From Bacteroidales bacterium UBA6267 (GTDB lineage: Bacteria > Bacteroidota > Bacteroidia > Bacteroidales > UBA1556): a DNA stretch of 64,000 bases. A model generated the notes under the pieces. The model worked only from the letters and a program-made list of their open reading frames with translations. It was not told the origin of the DNA and did not search any database. Shown here one piece after another: positions 33,968 through 42,773 of the stretch. Numbering within the stretch: the stretch's first letter is position 1; each line of letters starts with the position of its first letter. A program made the position numbers and the translations under genes. Location of the stretch: contig DJVB01000046.1 in NCBI GenBank assembly GCA_002440745.1, forward strand, positions 40,349-104,348, read 5' to 3'.

Positions 33968-33975
33968 TACATTTG
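33968..33975 (+). promoter_or_regulatory. -7 promoter element (TACATTTG) of the giant cargo gene
   Basis: TACATTTG lies 73 bases before the ATG at 34049. About 50 bp further upstream is AAAAATACCTG, half of the palindrome seen before the lipoprotein gene at 24021. Otherwise the 33744-34048 gap shows only A-rich sequence. Confidence 0.4.
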
Positions 33976-34048
33976 CTGCAATTGTTTTCAGGATAACAAA
34001 CCCAAAACAAGTCTTTTTGCAAATTAGAACGACTAAAACCTATTTGAT

Positions 34049-37000
34049 ATGAAAAACTTTTACTTAACTCTGGGACTGATATTGTTTATATTTCTCTCCC
34101 AAAATACCTATTCTCAAACAGTTACGTTAGGAACAGGAAATATAATAAATGGTAGCACAGATTACCCAACACCCTATGGAAATTATTATTGGGGTAGTAA
34201 AGAGCAGTATTTAATCAAAGCAAATGAGCTATATGGGCAAGGGATTTATGGAGGTTCATTATTTGAGCTAGGTTTCAATGTTGCAACGGTGGCCAACGTT
34301 GACTTGCAAGGTTTTACGATAAAAATCGGGCATTACAATGATACGACCCTACACAGTATTTTTATGTCCAACCTTACTACGGTTTATTCTGTTGGAAGTT
34401 ATAAAGAAATTTCCGGTTGGAATATGCACACTTTCCAATCGCCATTTTATTGGAATGGAACGGATAATTTAATCGTAGAAGTTTGTTTTAATAATACCAG
34501 CTTTACACAAAACGCGCAGGTTTATCAAACTCAGTTTTCCAATACTATGACTCTAAGTTATAATACTGATGCCTCCGGTGTATGCTCAAGTCAACCTACA
34601 TACTTAACGCCTTATACTACCCGACCAAACATGAAATTGTCGTTTATTCCTCCGGCAACAAATAATTTGGCTATGTTGCAATTAGTTAATCCAACTCCTT
34701 TTGTAGCTAATTCGCCAAATAGCAATCAGCCGGTGACTGTGATGATAAAAAACCGAGGCACACAAACCCAAACCAATTTCAATATTGGTTATTGGATTGA
34801 CAATCAAACACCTGTCATAGAAAATTACTCAGGTTCCATCGCGCCAAACGATACCCTGATTTATTCTTTCGTTCAGAAATTTAATATGACCAATGGGTTC
34901 TACGACATAAAGACTTTTGTAAAGAACGACAGCGATAGCTTTATTGGTGATGATACTTTAGCTACCTATTTTGCTGCTTGCAATCCACTGACCGGCAATT
35001 TCACTATCAATAATAATGGTCAAGCTGATTTCAACTCCATTTCCCAAGCCGTTGGTGCTTTGAACACATGTGGAATCGCAGGTCCGGTAACATTTAGCAT
35101 TGCTTCAGGCACTTATGACGAGAAGATATATATTGGTCCAATTCCGGGAGCCTCTGCAACTAATACTATCGTATTTTCCTCAGCTTCAGGAATTAAGAAT
35201 GATGTGGTAATAACTAACGGAAATAATTCGATGGATAACGATTACACCATCCAACTTAATGCTGCTTCATACATTACATTCAAAAATCTCACAATCCAAT
35301 CCACAAGTACTTCTTTTAATTCTGTTGTGAAATTGTATAATGGATCCAATGATAACTTGTTCTACAATAATAATATTTTAACCGGTTCTACCAGTGGAAG
35401 TTCAAAGGTTATAGATATTATGGAATCGGAAAGGAATACCATTCGGAAGAATACCATTCAGGGAGGAAACATGGGTATTAATATATTCACTAATGGTCAA
35501 TACACTAATATTGAGGATAATACAATCGATAGCAATAGTATAACCTCATTCGCTTATGCAGGTATTTATGCTATGTATCAGAGGAGATTAACTGTTGTTG
35601 CCAATGATATTAACTCCACATCTGATCAAGGTGACGTTATGGGTATCAATATCTACTATTGCTATGATAACACCAAACTGATTGGAAATAGAGTTTATAT
35701 GAAATCGAAATATACCGTCTATGGTGTTAGATTCGAATATGAAAACCAAGGATCTGCTTATGATACTTCATTTCATTGGTCGATGGTAGCGAACAATATG
35801 GTTACCATTGAAACTGAAAGTAACAGCGTGCAAGCTATGCGAATTTATTATTCCGAGAAATTAAAAGTGTATCATAATAGCATTCATGTTGCCGGAGATA
35901 ATAATAACTCGACAGCTTTTGAGGTTTATGGGGCAACTCAAGGTGATGGCATTCATGTTTTAAATAATATTTTCTCCAATCAAGCTTATGGTAAGGCTGC
36001 TTACTATGGCAATGCTTCTATTATACCTGTTTGTGACTATAACAACTATTACTCTAAGTCAAGTGATTTACTTAATATTCAGAGTTCGTTAGGCGGTTTG
36101 TCAACAATGATGTCTTTTGGTCGAGATTCCAACTCAGTTTCCATAAATCCGGGCTTTATTGCAGATGATAATTTGCATTCCACAAGTTTGGCCATGGCTG
36201 ACAAAGGCACTCCGCTAACAGAAATCACCCAAGACATAGATGGACAACTGCGCAGCAGCCAAACTCCTGATATTGGAGCCGACGAATATACTCCCCCAAT
36301 GAATAATCTGACTTTGATTAATTTATATAATCAAAATCCTGCTATTTCGGAACAAGCCTGTAATCTTTCAACGGCTGAAGTGCTTGTTGCCGAGATAATA
36401 AATAATGGTTCGGCAACTCAGACTTCATTTCCAATAAGTTACAAATTTAACAATAATAATATCGTCACTGAAAACTGGTCCGGAACTTTGGTTTCAGGCG
36501 ATACTCTTCAATACGTATTCACTACTGCCATTGACTTCTCGCAGGCAGGCTGGCAAAAGCTTTCCGTTTTTACAGGTTTAGCTTCCGACCAAAACAAAAA
36601 TGATGATACGTTGAGTTTTGGTTTTAATACCTATAAGAGCATTACAACCATTCCTTTCTACGATGATTTTGAAAGCAGAACAAATCTCTATTACCATTTT
36701 AGTGAAGTTTCACAAGCTGATGCAACCATAGATACCATTCATGGATATAATTCTGAATCAGCAATTTATATGATTGGAAGAGATTATTACACCTCATGGA
36801 ATTATACCGGTGATAATATTTTGGCGAACATCTCCCAAAACAAAGAACACCTTGTAAAAGCCACCTTATGTCCGATGGATTTGAGTAGCTATACCAACCT
36901 GAGGATGTCGATGAAATTATACCAAAGCCAATCAACAGGATATTCTAACTTCTTTTACGTAACGGTTAACGATTCACTTTTTGTCAAATCGCTTGCCGGC

Positions 37001-40000
37001 GACAGCGTATGGACTAATTCGGATGGGCTTATCACCTTAGATTTATCGCCATTTACTGATGCAGATGTAGTGTTCAGTTTATGCGGTATTTTACGAACCG
37101 ATCAGAGCTATTATGGAGAGATTGACGATATCACAATTGATGACTTAAGAATTTATGAACCTAAACCTTACGATGTTGGAGTATTTGATGTTCATTCTTC
37201 AGCTAATAATCGTTGTGGATCCGTTACTGATTCTCTTATAGTTTCCATTAAAAACTATGGCTTAAATCCAATGCATTCTATACCGGTTGTGGTTAGTCTC
37301 GACTGGGGATCAAACACTTACAATTATTCTGCAACACTAACCGACACCATTGACCCGGAAGAATATGCAAATCTATATATGGGAACATTCAATAGTACAG
37401 ATAACGCACAGATAAATTTAGTGGCCTACACTGCTGTTGCAACTGATCAGGACAAAACCAATGATACCCTAATTGCCATAGGATATAACGAAGTTTATAA
37501 ACCTATTCCATTTGTGGAAAATTTCGAAAGCGATGACATCGACTGGGAAATGTATGACTTCTATGTGCAGGACTTTTCATATATAGGCCAGCAAGGTAAA
37601 GGAATAGTGCTTGAAGTTTATGGTGGTGGATATAATATGGCTTCAAATGAAAACAGTTTTGAGATGCCTGATGAAGGTAATAATAGCACTGCAAATGCTA
37701 TACATCAAAATTTAATTGGCGTGATTGATTCGAATTCATTTTTGGTTTACGATTACAATATGTTCCAAAGAACTAATTATGAAGATTCCATAATGTTTTT
37801 TATCGATGCTTCCTGCGGAAACGACAACTGGCAAGTAGTTGAAGTTCTTAATAACCTTAAATATGCACCAATCAACAGTTGGCAAAAACAGCATGTTTCT
37901 TTAGCTCAATATGCCGGAGAAAAAGTTCAGATTGCTTTAGTTAAATTCCCTAATTCAACAAATCAGAGCGCTTATGTTATTGGTTTCGATAATATTGGAA
38001 TTGTTAATGCTACAGATTTCTCACTTGGAAACGACACAACTTTATGCTTCGGAACGAATTATACAATCCAAACAGGGCTAAGCTCGGCCAACGGTTTCAA
38101 ATTCAAGTGGACAGGTCCGGGTACTACTTTAATGGATACATTGTCCTCACTTACTGTCTCCTCAGCCGGAACTTATACAGCTGAAGTCACCGACTCGGTA
38201 GGTTTAACTATATTTAAATCAGTCAACATTGGCTATCATCCACAGTTAGATGCTTATCTGACAGCCACTGATACCAATTTATGTTTTGGAGATTCGGTCA
38301 TGGTAAATGTGAATTTCTCAGGTCAATTGCCGATAACTTTTTATTGGAATGACGGAGCATCAACCTATTCCGACACCGCACATAACCCTATGATTTTTAG
38401 ATATTTTGGCCCTCAAACTTCAACAGAATACATCCTTACAACCATAACAGACAATAACGGTTGCAGTAAAACTATAAACGATAAGATTCAATTGGTGGTG
38501 AATCCTTTACCAACTGTGACAGCAAGCGGCTTAGCCTCAAATTATTGCACATCTGACACCATTGAAACTCTGATTGGCTTGCCAACAGGAGGCGTTTTCA
38601 TGGGTAATGGAATCACAGGTACAACCTTCAATCCATATCTTGCAGGCCCTGGAGGTCATGTAATTCAGTATCATTATACCGATGTTAATGGTTGTAAAAA
38701 TTCCGACACCATGCAAACCCAAGTGCATGCAAATCCGGTTGTAGGAATCGTTTCCAATGTAAAATCCATTTATTGTTCCAACGAACCCGCAGAAGTTTTC
38801 TATGCTTATCCTAATGGAGGAACATTTAGCGGTGCATCCATGACAGGCAATACTTTCAATCCTGCATTAGCAAATGCCGGCTCCAATACTATTCAATACA
38901 GCTATACCGATTTGAATAATTGTACTTCCATTGATGCTGTGACTTTCATTGTAAAAGCTGCCCCAATAATCAATATTTCTACAACCCTCAATAGCAGCTA
39001 TTGCTCCGATGATAGTCCCGTGGCTTTGTCAGCTACACCTTCCGGAGGAACCTTCTTAGGAAATGGAGTTTCAGGAAATAATTTCCTTCCTGCACAAGCA
39101 GTTTCAGGCCCCGCTGAAATAATCTATACCTTCAGCGACACAACAGGTTGTACTTCTTCCGACACCATTTCTACGATTGTTAATTCGGTGCCTAATGTTG
39201 TTTTCACAAACTCCTTTGCATCAAGCTATTGTAAAAATGGAGCAACTGTAAGTTTAAGTGGATTTCCATCCGGCGGTGTCTTTAGCGGCAACGGTGTTAA
39301 TGGAACCATATTCTACGCCGACAGTGCAGTAACCGGTTCAAATACTATCAGTTATACCTTCACTGACGGCAATGGCTGTTCATCAACTGACAATCAAAAT
39401 GTGACGGTTAATGATATGCCGATAGTTACGATTAGCACGACATTAAACAGCAGCTATTGCGTTAACGATCAAGCTGTAACCTTATCTGCTACACCTTCCG
39501 GCGGAACATTCACAGGAGATGGAGTTTCCGGCAATGTTTTCACACCGGCAAACGCAGGCACAGGTCCGGTAACAATAATTTACACCTACACAAATGCAGG
39601 TTCATGCACATCTTCCGATACAATATCAACTATTGTTTATAATCAACCAACGGTGGTAATTACCAATAGTTTTGCAGCAGGATATTGCCAAGATGGTTCA
39701 ACTATTAATTTAAGTGGTTATCCTTCAGGTGGTTCCTTCAGTGGTTCAGGTGTAAGTGGTAATGTATTTTCTACCTCATCAGCAAGTTTGGGAGCAAATA
39801 CAATTTACTATACTTATACTGACGTTAACGGCTGTGCAAATATGGATTCTGCCACATTAACGGTCAACGCTTTGCCAACAGTTTCTGTTTCAACCAACGC
39901 AGATGTGTGCTCATCAGTGAACCAAATTCAGCTTACCGGAGGCACCCCAACCGGTGGAAACTATCAAGGTAATGCTATAAATTCAGGTTCCGGCATATTC

Positions 40001-42685
40001 TTCCCTTCAGTTGCAGGGGTTGGTCAGCATAGCTTCGACTATAGCTATACCGACGCTAATGGTTGTGCGGCTACCACCACAGGATCTATTAGAGTGGTTG
40101 GTCAACCAACTGCCACTTTTACAATTCCTGGAGTCGTTTGCAAGAACGATACAGCAATAGTTACTTATACCGGAAACGCTTCATCAGCAGCAAATTTCAA
40201 TTGGAATTTCGACAACGCAACATTGATAAGCGGATCTAATTCTGGACCTTACGAATTATCTTGGAGCGGTGCAGGCATTAAAGCTTTATCACTTATCGTT
40301 ACTGATAGTGGCTGCGTTTCGACAACCGTTAATCAATACACGAATGTGATGGATGCCATCGCAACTATCTCATCTGTTGGAAGTTCAACTGCTTGCTTTG
40401 GCGACAGCGTCTTACTATTCGCCAATAATGGTCAAGGTTATTCGTATTTATGGTTCGATACCAGCGGCACATTGACTTCATCAAACGACACATTACCTTA
40501 TTTCTACGCACCGGCAACAGGAATATACTTTGCTCAAGTAACTAATGATTACGGTTGCACAGCAAATTCAGCCCAGCTTGGTATAGAAATTTATCCTGAA
40601 CTTACCAGCAACTTCAGCATTCCTACAACAGCTTGTAAAGACGGGATGGTTCCTGTGAATTTCACCGGACAAGCAGGAACTGGAGCAGTGTATAATTGGA
40701 ATTTTGGTGGAGGAACAATTGCATCCGGCTCAGGAGCTGGGCCATACAGCATTGTATGGAATACCGACAGCGTGAAACAAGTTAGCCTAATGGTTGAAAA
40801 TTATGGTTGTAGCTCGGATATAACTACCAAAAACGTCAATATCATAACCACACCAGCAACAATAACAGCCTTAGGATCAACCACTTTCTGCAATGGTGGC
40901 AGTGTAACCTTATATCCAAATTCAGGCGCAAACCTCACTTATGAGTGGTTTAAAAATGGCATTTCTACTTCCAATACTAACTCCTATTTCACAGCTACTC
41001 AGACTGGTCAATATACCGTTAAGGTTACGAATAGTTTGATAGGTTGTGAAAACATTTCTCAACCGGTTCAAGTTACTGTTAATACCAATAATTTCAACTT
41101 AGCCTTCACAGCCAATAATACAACATTCACCATACCTCCATTCAATGTAGTGATTACTAATCAGACCCTTGACACAAATAATTACTATTGGGCTTGGTCG
41201 TTTGGTGATGGAGCAACAAGCACCGTTTCTAATCCACATCATCAATATCAATATGATGGCACATATACTATTGGTGTGATTGCTCAAAATATCAATACCG
41301 GTTGTATTGATACATTGGTTAAAAACAACTATATCAGTTGTACCGGAGCAGGTTCAAATCCATGTACATTGGTTGCATCAATCACTCCGGCAGGGCCTAA
41401 AACCATTTGCCCGACTGACAGTATTAAGCTTACAGCAGCAAATAATCCTGGCGCTAACTATCAATGGTTAAAAGATGGAGTATTAATCCCCGGCGCTGAC
41501 AGCATTATCTATTGGGCAAAACAGACAGGTAATTACCAAATAATGGTTTCGGACACCTCTTGCACCCAATTATCTAATCCATTCTCACTTTCTACTTATT
41601 CAACCATCAATCCTGTAATTGCCTCATCAGGCTCCATTATGCCTTGTACTAATGATAGTATGGAGCTTTATGTGACTACTACCTTCAATTCCTATTTGTG
41701 GTCAAATGGGGCATCAACTGCTTCCAATTTTATAAAAACCTCCGGCGATTATACCGTAACGGTAACGGATGCTAACGGATGTCAAACTCACTCAGCTCCA
41801 TATATTGTGAATGCATCCCTATTGCCCACTCCGGAAATTTGTATTGTTGGAGTTGACAGTGTCTCAAACTCTAACTACATTGTTTGGGAACGCGATGCTA
41901 ATCCATTAATTGACAGCTTCAGAGTATATCGTGAGTCAACAATTGCCGGCGTTTATAACCTCATTGGATCAAAATCGGTTAATGACCCCGGAATTTTTCA
42001 CGATTATAATTCTAACCCAATGCAAAAGGCCTATCGCTATAAAATTACAGCCGTAGATAGTTGCGGAATGGAAACACCTCCGTCCAATTTCCACAAAACC
42101 ATTCATTTAAGCATAAATGCTGGAACGAATGGCAGTTGGAACCTGATTTGGAGTCATTATGTTGGATTCAATTTTGGCAGTTACCGAATCTATCGGGGAT
42201 ACGATAGCACAGCATTGCAACCTTTGACACAGATTCAAAGCACTTTAAATAGCTATACCGACTTAAACCCGCCATCAGGAAATATTTATTATCAGATTGA
42301 AGTAGTTAGTCCACACCCATGTTATCCTGATTCGATTTATTCTAAGGCAAATACTAATTATAATACTTCAAGATCCAACCACATGAATACTTCTGCAGTA
42401 CCTCCATATGGATTGAACGAACAAAGCATTACCGACTTTTCAGTAAGGTTATATCCTAATCCGAATAATGGTGTGTTTGATTTGGTGCTGTTCTCATCTA
42501 CTAATGATAAGTATCAAATTAGTATTCTGAATGTATTGGGTCAAGAAGTGTATAAATCAGAGGAATTCCAAGCCCACGGCATGATTCAGCGTTCTTTAAA
42601 TCTTAACAATCCTGCCAAAGGAGTTTATTATATATCAGTTTCAACAAAAGACCAGCGATTGGTCAAGAAAATGATTATAAATTAA
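34049..42685 (+). CDS. Giant T9SS-secreted multidomain surface protein (2878 aa)
   Basis: After a signal peptide (MKNFYLTLGLILFIFLSQNTYSQ) the order is as follows: an N-terminal domain, a CARDB-like segment (about 215-315, NNLAMLQLVNPTPF onward), a right-handed parallel beta-helix (about 325-745, with repeated N-x-I turns such as RNTIRKNTIQGG and IEDNTIDSNS), further CARDB and jelly-roll-like domains (about 760-1350), seven tandem Ig-like repeats of about 76 residues (about 1485-2020), Ig and PKD-like domains (PKD about 2360-2430, FGDGATSTVSNPHHQY), a Fn3-like two-part module (about 2590-2780) and a type A C-terminal sorting domain (about 2800-2878, VRLYPNPNNG to VKKMIIN). The sorting domain directs export by T9SS and surface attachment. 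Adhesion or glycan binding is the likely role; no catalytic residues are evident. Confidence 0.88.
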   Translation: MKNFYLTLGLILFIFLSQNTYSQTVTLGTGNIINGSTDYPTPYGNYYWGSKEQYLIKANELYGQGIYGGSLFELGFNVATVANVDLQGFTIKIGHYNDTTLHSIFMSNLTTVYSVGSYKEISGWNMHTFQSPFYWNGTDNLIVEVCFNNTSFTQNAQVYQTQFSNTMTLSYNTDASGVCSSQPTYLTPYTTRPNMKLSFIPPATNNLAMLQLVNPTPFVANSPNSNQPVTVMIKNRGTQTQTNFNIGYWIDNQTPVIENYSGSIAPNDTLIYSFVQKFNMTNGFYDIKTFVKNDSDSFIGDDTLATYFAACNPLTGNFTINNNGQADFNSISQAVGALNTCGIAGPVTFSIASGTYDEKIYIGPIPGASATNTIVFSSASGIKNDVVITNGNNSMDNDYTIQLNAASYITFKNLTIQSTSTSFNSVVKLYNGSNDNLFYNNNILTGSTSGSSKVIDIMESERNTIRKNTIQGGNMGINIFTNGQYTNIEDNTIDSNSITSFAYAGIYAMYQRRLTVVANDINSTSDQGDVMGINIYYCYDNTKLIGNRVYMKSKYTVYGVRFEYENQGSAYDTSFHWSMVANNMVTIETESNSVQAMRIYYSEKLKVYHNSIHVAGDNNNSTAFEVYGATQGDGIHVLNNIFSNQAYGKAAYYGNASIIPVCDYNNYYSKSSDLLNIQSSLGGLSTMMSFGRDSNSVSINPGFIADDNLHSTSLAMADKGTPLTEITQDIDGQLRSSQTPDIGADEYTPPMNNLTLINLYNQNPAISEQACNLSTAEVLVAEIINNGSATQTSFPISYKFNNNNIVTENWSGTLVSGDTLQYVFTTAIDFSQAGWQKLSVFTGLASDQNKNDDTLSFGFNTYKSITTIPFYDDFESRTNLYYHFSEVSQADATIDTIHGYNSESAIYMIGRDYYTSWNYTGDNILANISQNKEHLVKATLCPMDLSSYTNLRMSMKLYQSQSTGYSNFFYVTVNDSLFVKSLAGDSVWTNSDGLITLDLSPFTDADVVFSLCGILRTDQSYYGEIDDITIDDLRIYEPKPYDVGVFDVHSSANNRCGSVTDSLIVSIKNYGLNPMHSIPVVVSLDWGSNTYNYSATLTDTIDPEEYANLYMGTFNSTDNAQINLVAYTAVATDQDKTNDTLIAIGYNEVYKPIPFVENFESDDIDWEMYDFYVQDFSYIGQQGKGIVLEVYGGGYNMASNENSFEMPDEGNNSTANAIHQNLIGVIDSNSFLVYDYNMFQRTNYEDSIMFFIDASCGNDNWQVVEVLNNLKYAPINSWQKQHVSLAQYAGEKVQIALVKFPNSTNQSAYVIGFDNIGIVNATDFSLGNDTTLCFGTNYTIQTGLSSANGFKFKWTGPGTTLMDTLSSLTVSSAGTYTAEVTDSVGLTIFKSVNIGYHPQLDAYLTATDTNLCFGDSVMVNVNFSGQLPITFYWNDGASTYSDTAHNPMIFRYFGPQTSTEYILTTITDNNGCSKTINDKIQLVVNPLPTVTASGLASNYCTSDTIETLIGLPTGGVFMGNGITGTTFNPYLAGPGGHVIQYHYTDVNGCKNSDTMQTQVHANPVVGIVSNVKSIYCSNEPAEVFYAYPNGGTFSGASMTGNTFNPALANAGSNTIQYSYTDLNNCTSIDAVTFIVKAAPIINISTTLNSSYCSDDSPVALSATPSGGTFLGNGVSGNNFLPAQAVSGPAEIIYTFSDTTGCTSSDTISTIVNSVPNVVFTNSFASSYCKNGATVSLSGFPSGGVFSGNGVNGTIFYADSAVTGSNTISYTFTDGNGCSSTDNQNVTVNDMPIVTISTTLNSSYCVNDQAVTLSATPSGGTFTGDGVSGNVFTPANAGTGPVTIIYTYTNAGSCTSSDTISTIVYNQPTVVITNSFAAGYCQDGSTINLSGYPSGGSFSGSGVSGNVFSTSSASLGANTIYYTYTDVNGCANMDSATLTVNALPTVSVSTNADVCSSVNQIQLTGGTPTGGNYQGNAINSGSGIFFPSVAGVGQHSFDYSYTDANGCAATTTGSIRVVGQPTATFTIPGVVCKNDTAIVTYTGNASSAANFNWNFDNATLISGSNSGPYELSWSGAGIKALSLIVTDSGCVSTTVNQYTNVMDAIATISSVGSSTACFGDSVLLFANNGQGYSYLWFDTSGTLTSSNDTLPYFYAPATGIYFAQVTNDYGCTANSAQLGIEIYPELTSNFSIPTTACKDGMVPVNFTGQAGTGAVYNWNFGGGTIASGSGAGPYSIVWNTDSVKQVSLMVENYGCSSDITTKNVNIITTPATITALGSTTFCNGGSVTLYPNSGANLTYEWFKNGISTSNTNSYFTATQTGQYTVKVTNSLIGCENISQPVQVTVNTNNFNLAFTANNTTFTIPPFNVVITNQTLDTNNYYWAWSFGDGATSTVSNPHHQYQYDGTYTIGVIAQNINTGCIDTLVKNNYISCTGAGSNPCTLVASITPAGPKTICPTDSIKLTAANNPGANYQWLKDGVLIPGADSIIYWAKQTGNYQIMVSDTSCTQLSNPFSLSTYSTINPVIASSGSIMPCTNDSMELYVTTTFNSYLWSNGASTASNFIKTSGDYTVTVTDANGCQTHSAPYIVNASLLPTPEICIVGVDSVSNSNYIVWERDANPLIDSFRVYRESTIAGVYNLIGSKSVNDPGIFHDYNSNPMQKAYRYKITAVDSCGMETPPSNFHKTIHLSINAGTNGSWNLIWSHYVGFNFGSYRIYRGYDSTALQPLTQIQSTLNSYTDLNPPSGNIYYQIEVVSPHPCYPDSIYSKANTNYNTSRSNHMNTSAVPPYGLNEQSITDFSVRLYPNPNNGVFDLVLFSSTNDKYQISILNVLGQEVYKSEEFQAHGMIQRSLNLNNPAKGVYYISVSTKDQRLVKKMIIN
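38505..40100 (+). repeat. Seven tandem coding repeats of about 228 bp (Ig-like domains) in the giant protein
   Basis: Repeat starts lie near 38505, 38731, 38959, 39186, 39415, 39642 and 39868, each beginning with a (N/A/V/M)P-x-V-type strand, then Y-C, then P-(S/T/N)GG-x-(F/Y) and ending in a Y-(T/S)(D)-x-x-(G/N)-C strand. Repeats 3 and 5 are closest to each other (ISTTLNSSYC, SATPSGGTF), as are 4 and 6 (TNSFA, LSGFPSGG/LSGYPSGG), so a two-domain block of about 456 bp was duplicated. Confidence 0.8.
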
Positions 42686-42701
42686 CCGCGTTAAATATTA
42701 T

Positions 42702-42740
42702 AACTGTGTGTTAGCTTAAATAACTAACGCACAGTTTTTT
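42702..42740 (+). terminator. Rho-independent terminator after the giant gene
   Basis: Arms AACTGTGTGTTAG and CTAACGCACAGTT pair with one mismatch around a 9-base loop and are followed by T residues. Confidence 0.8.
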
Positions 42741-42773
42741 ACAGAATAACAATAGTTACTAAAATCATTTATT

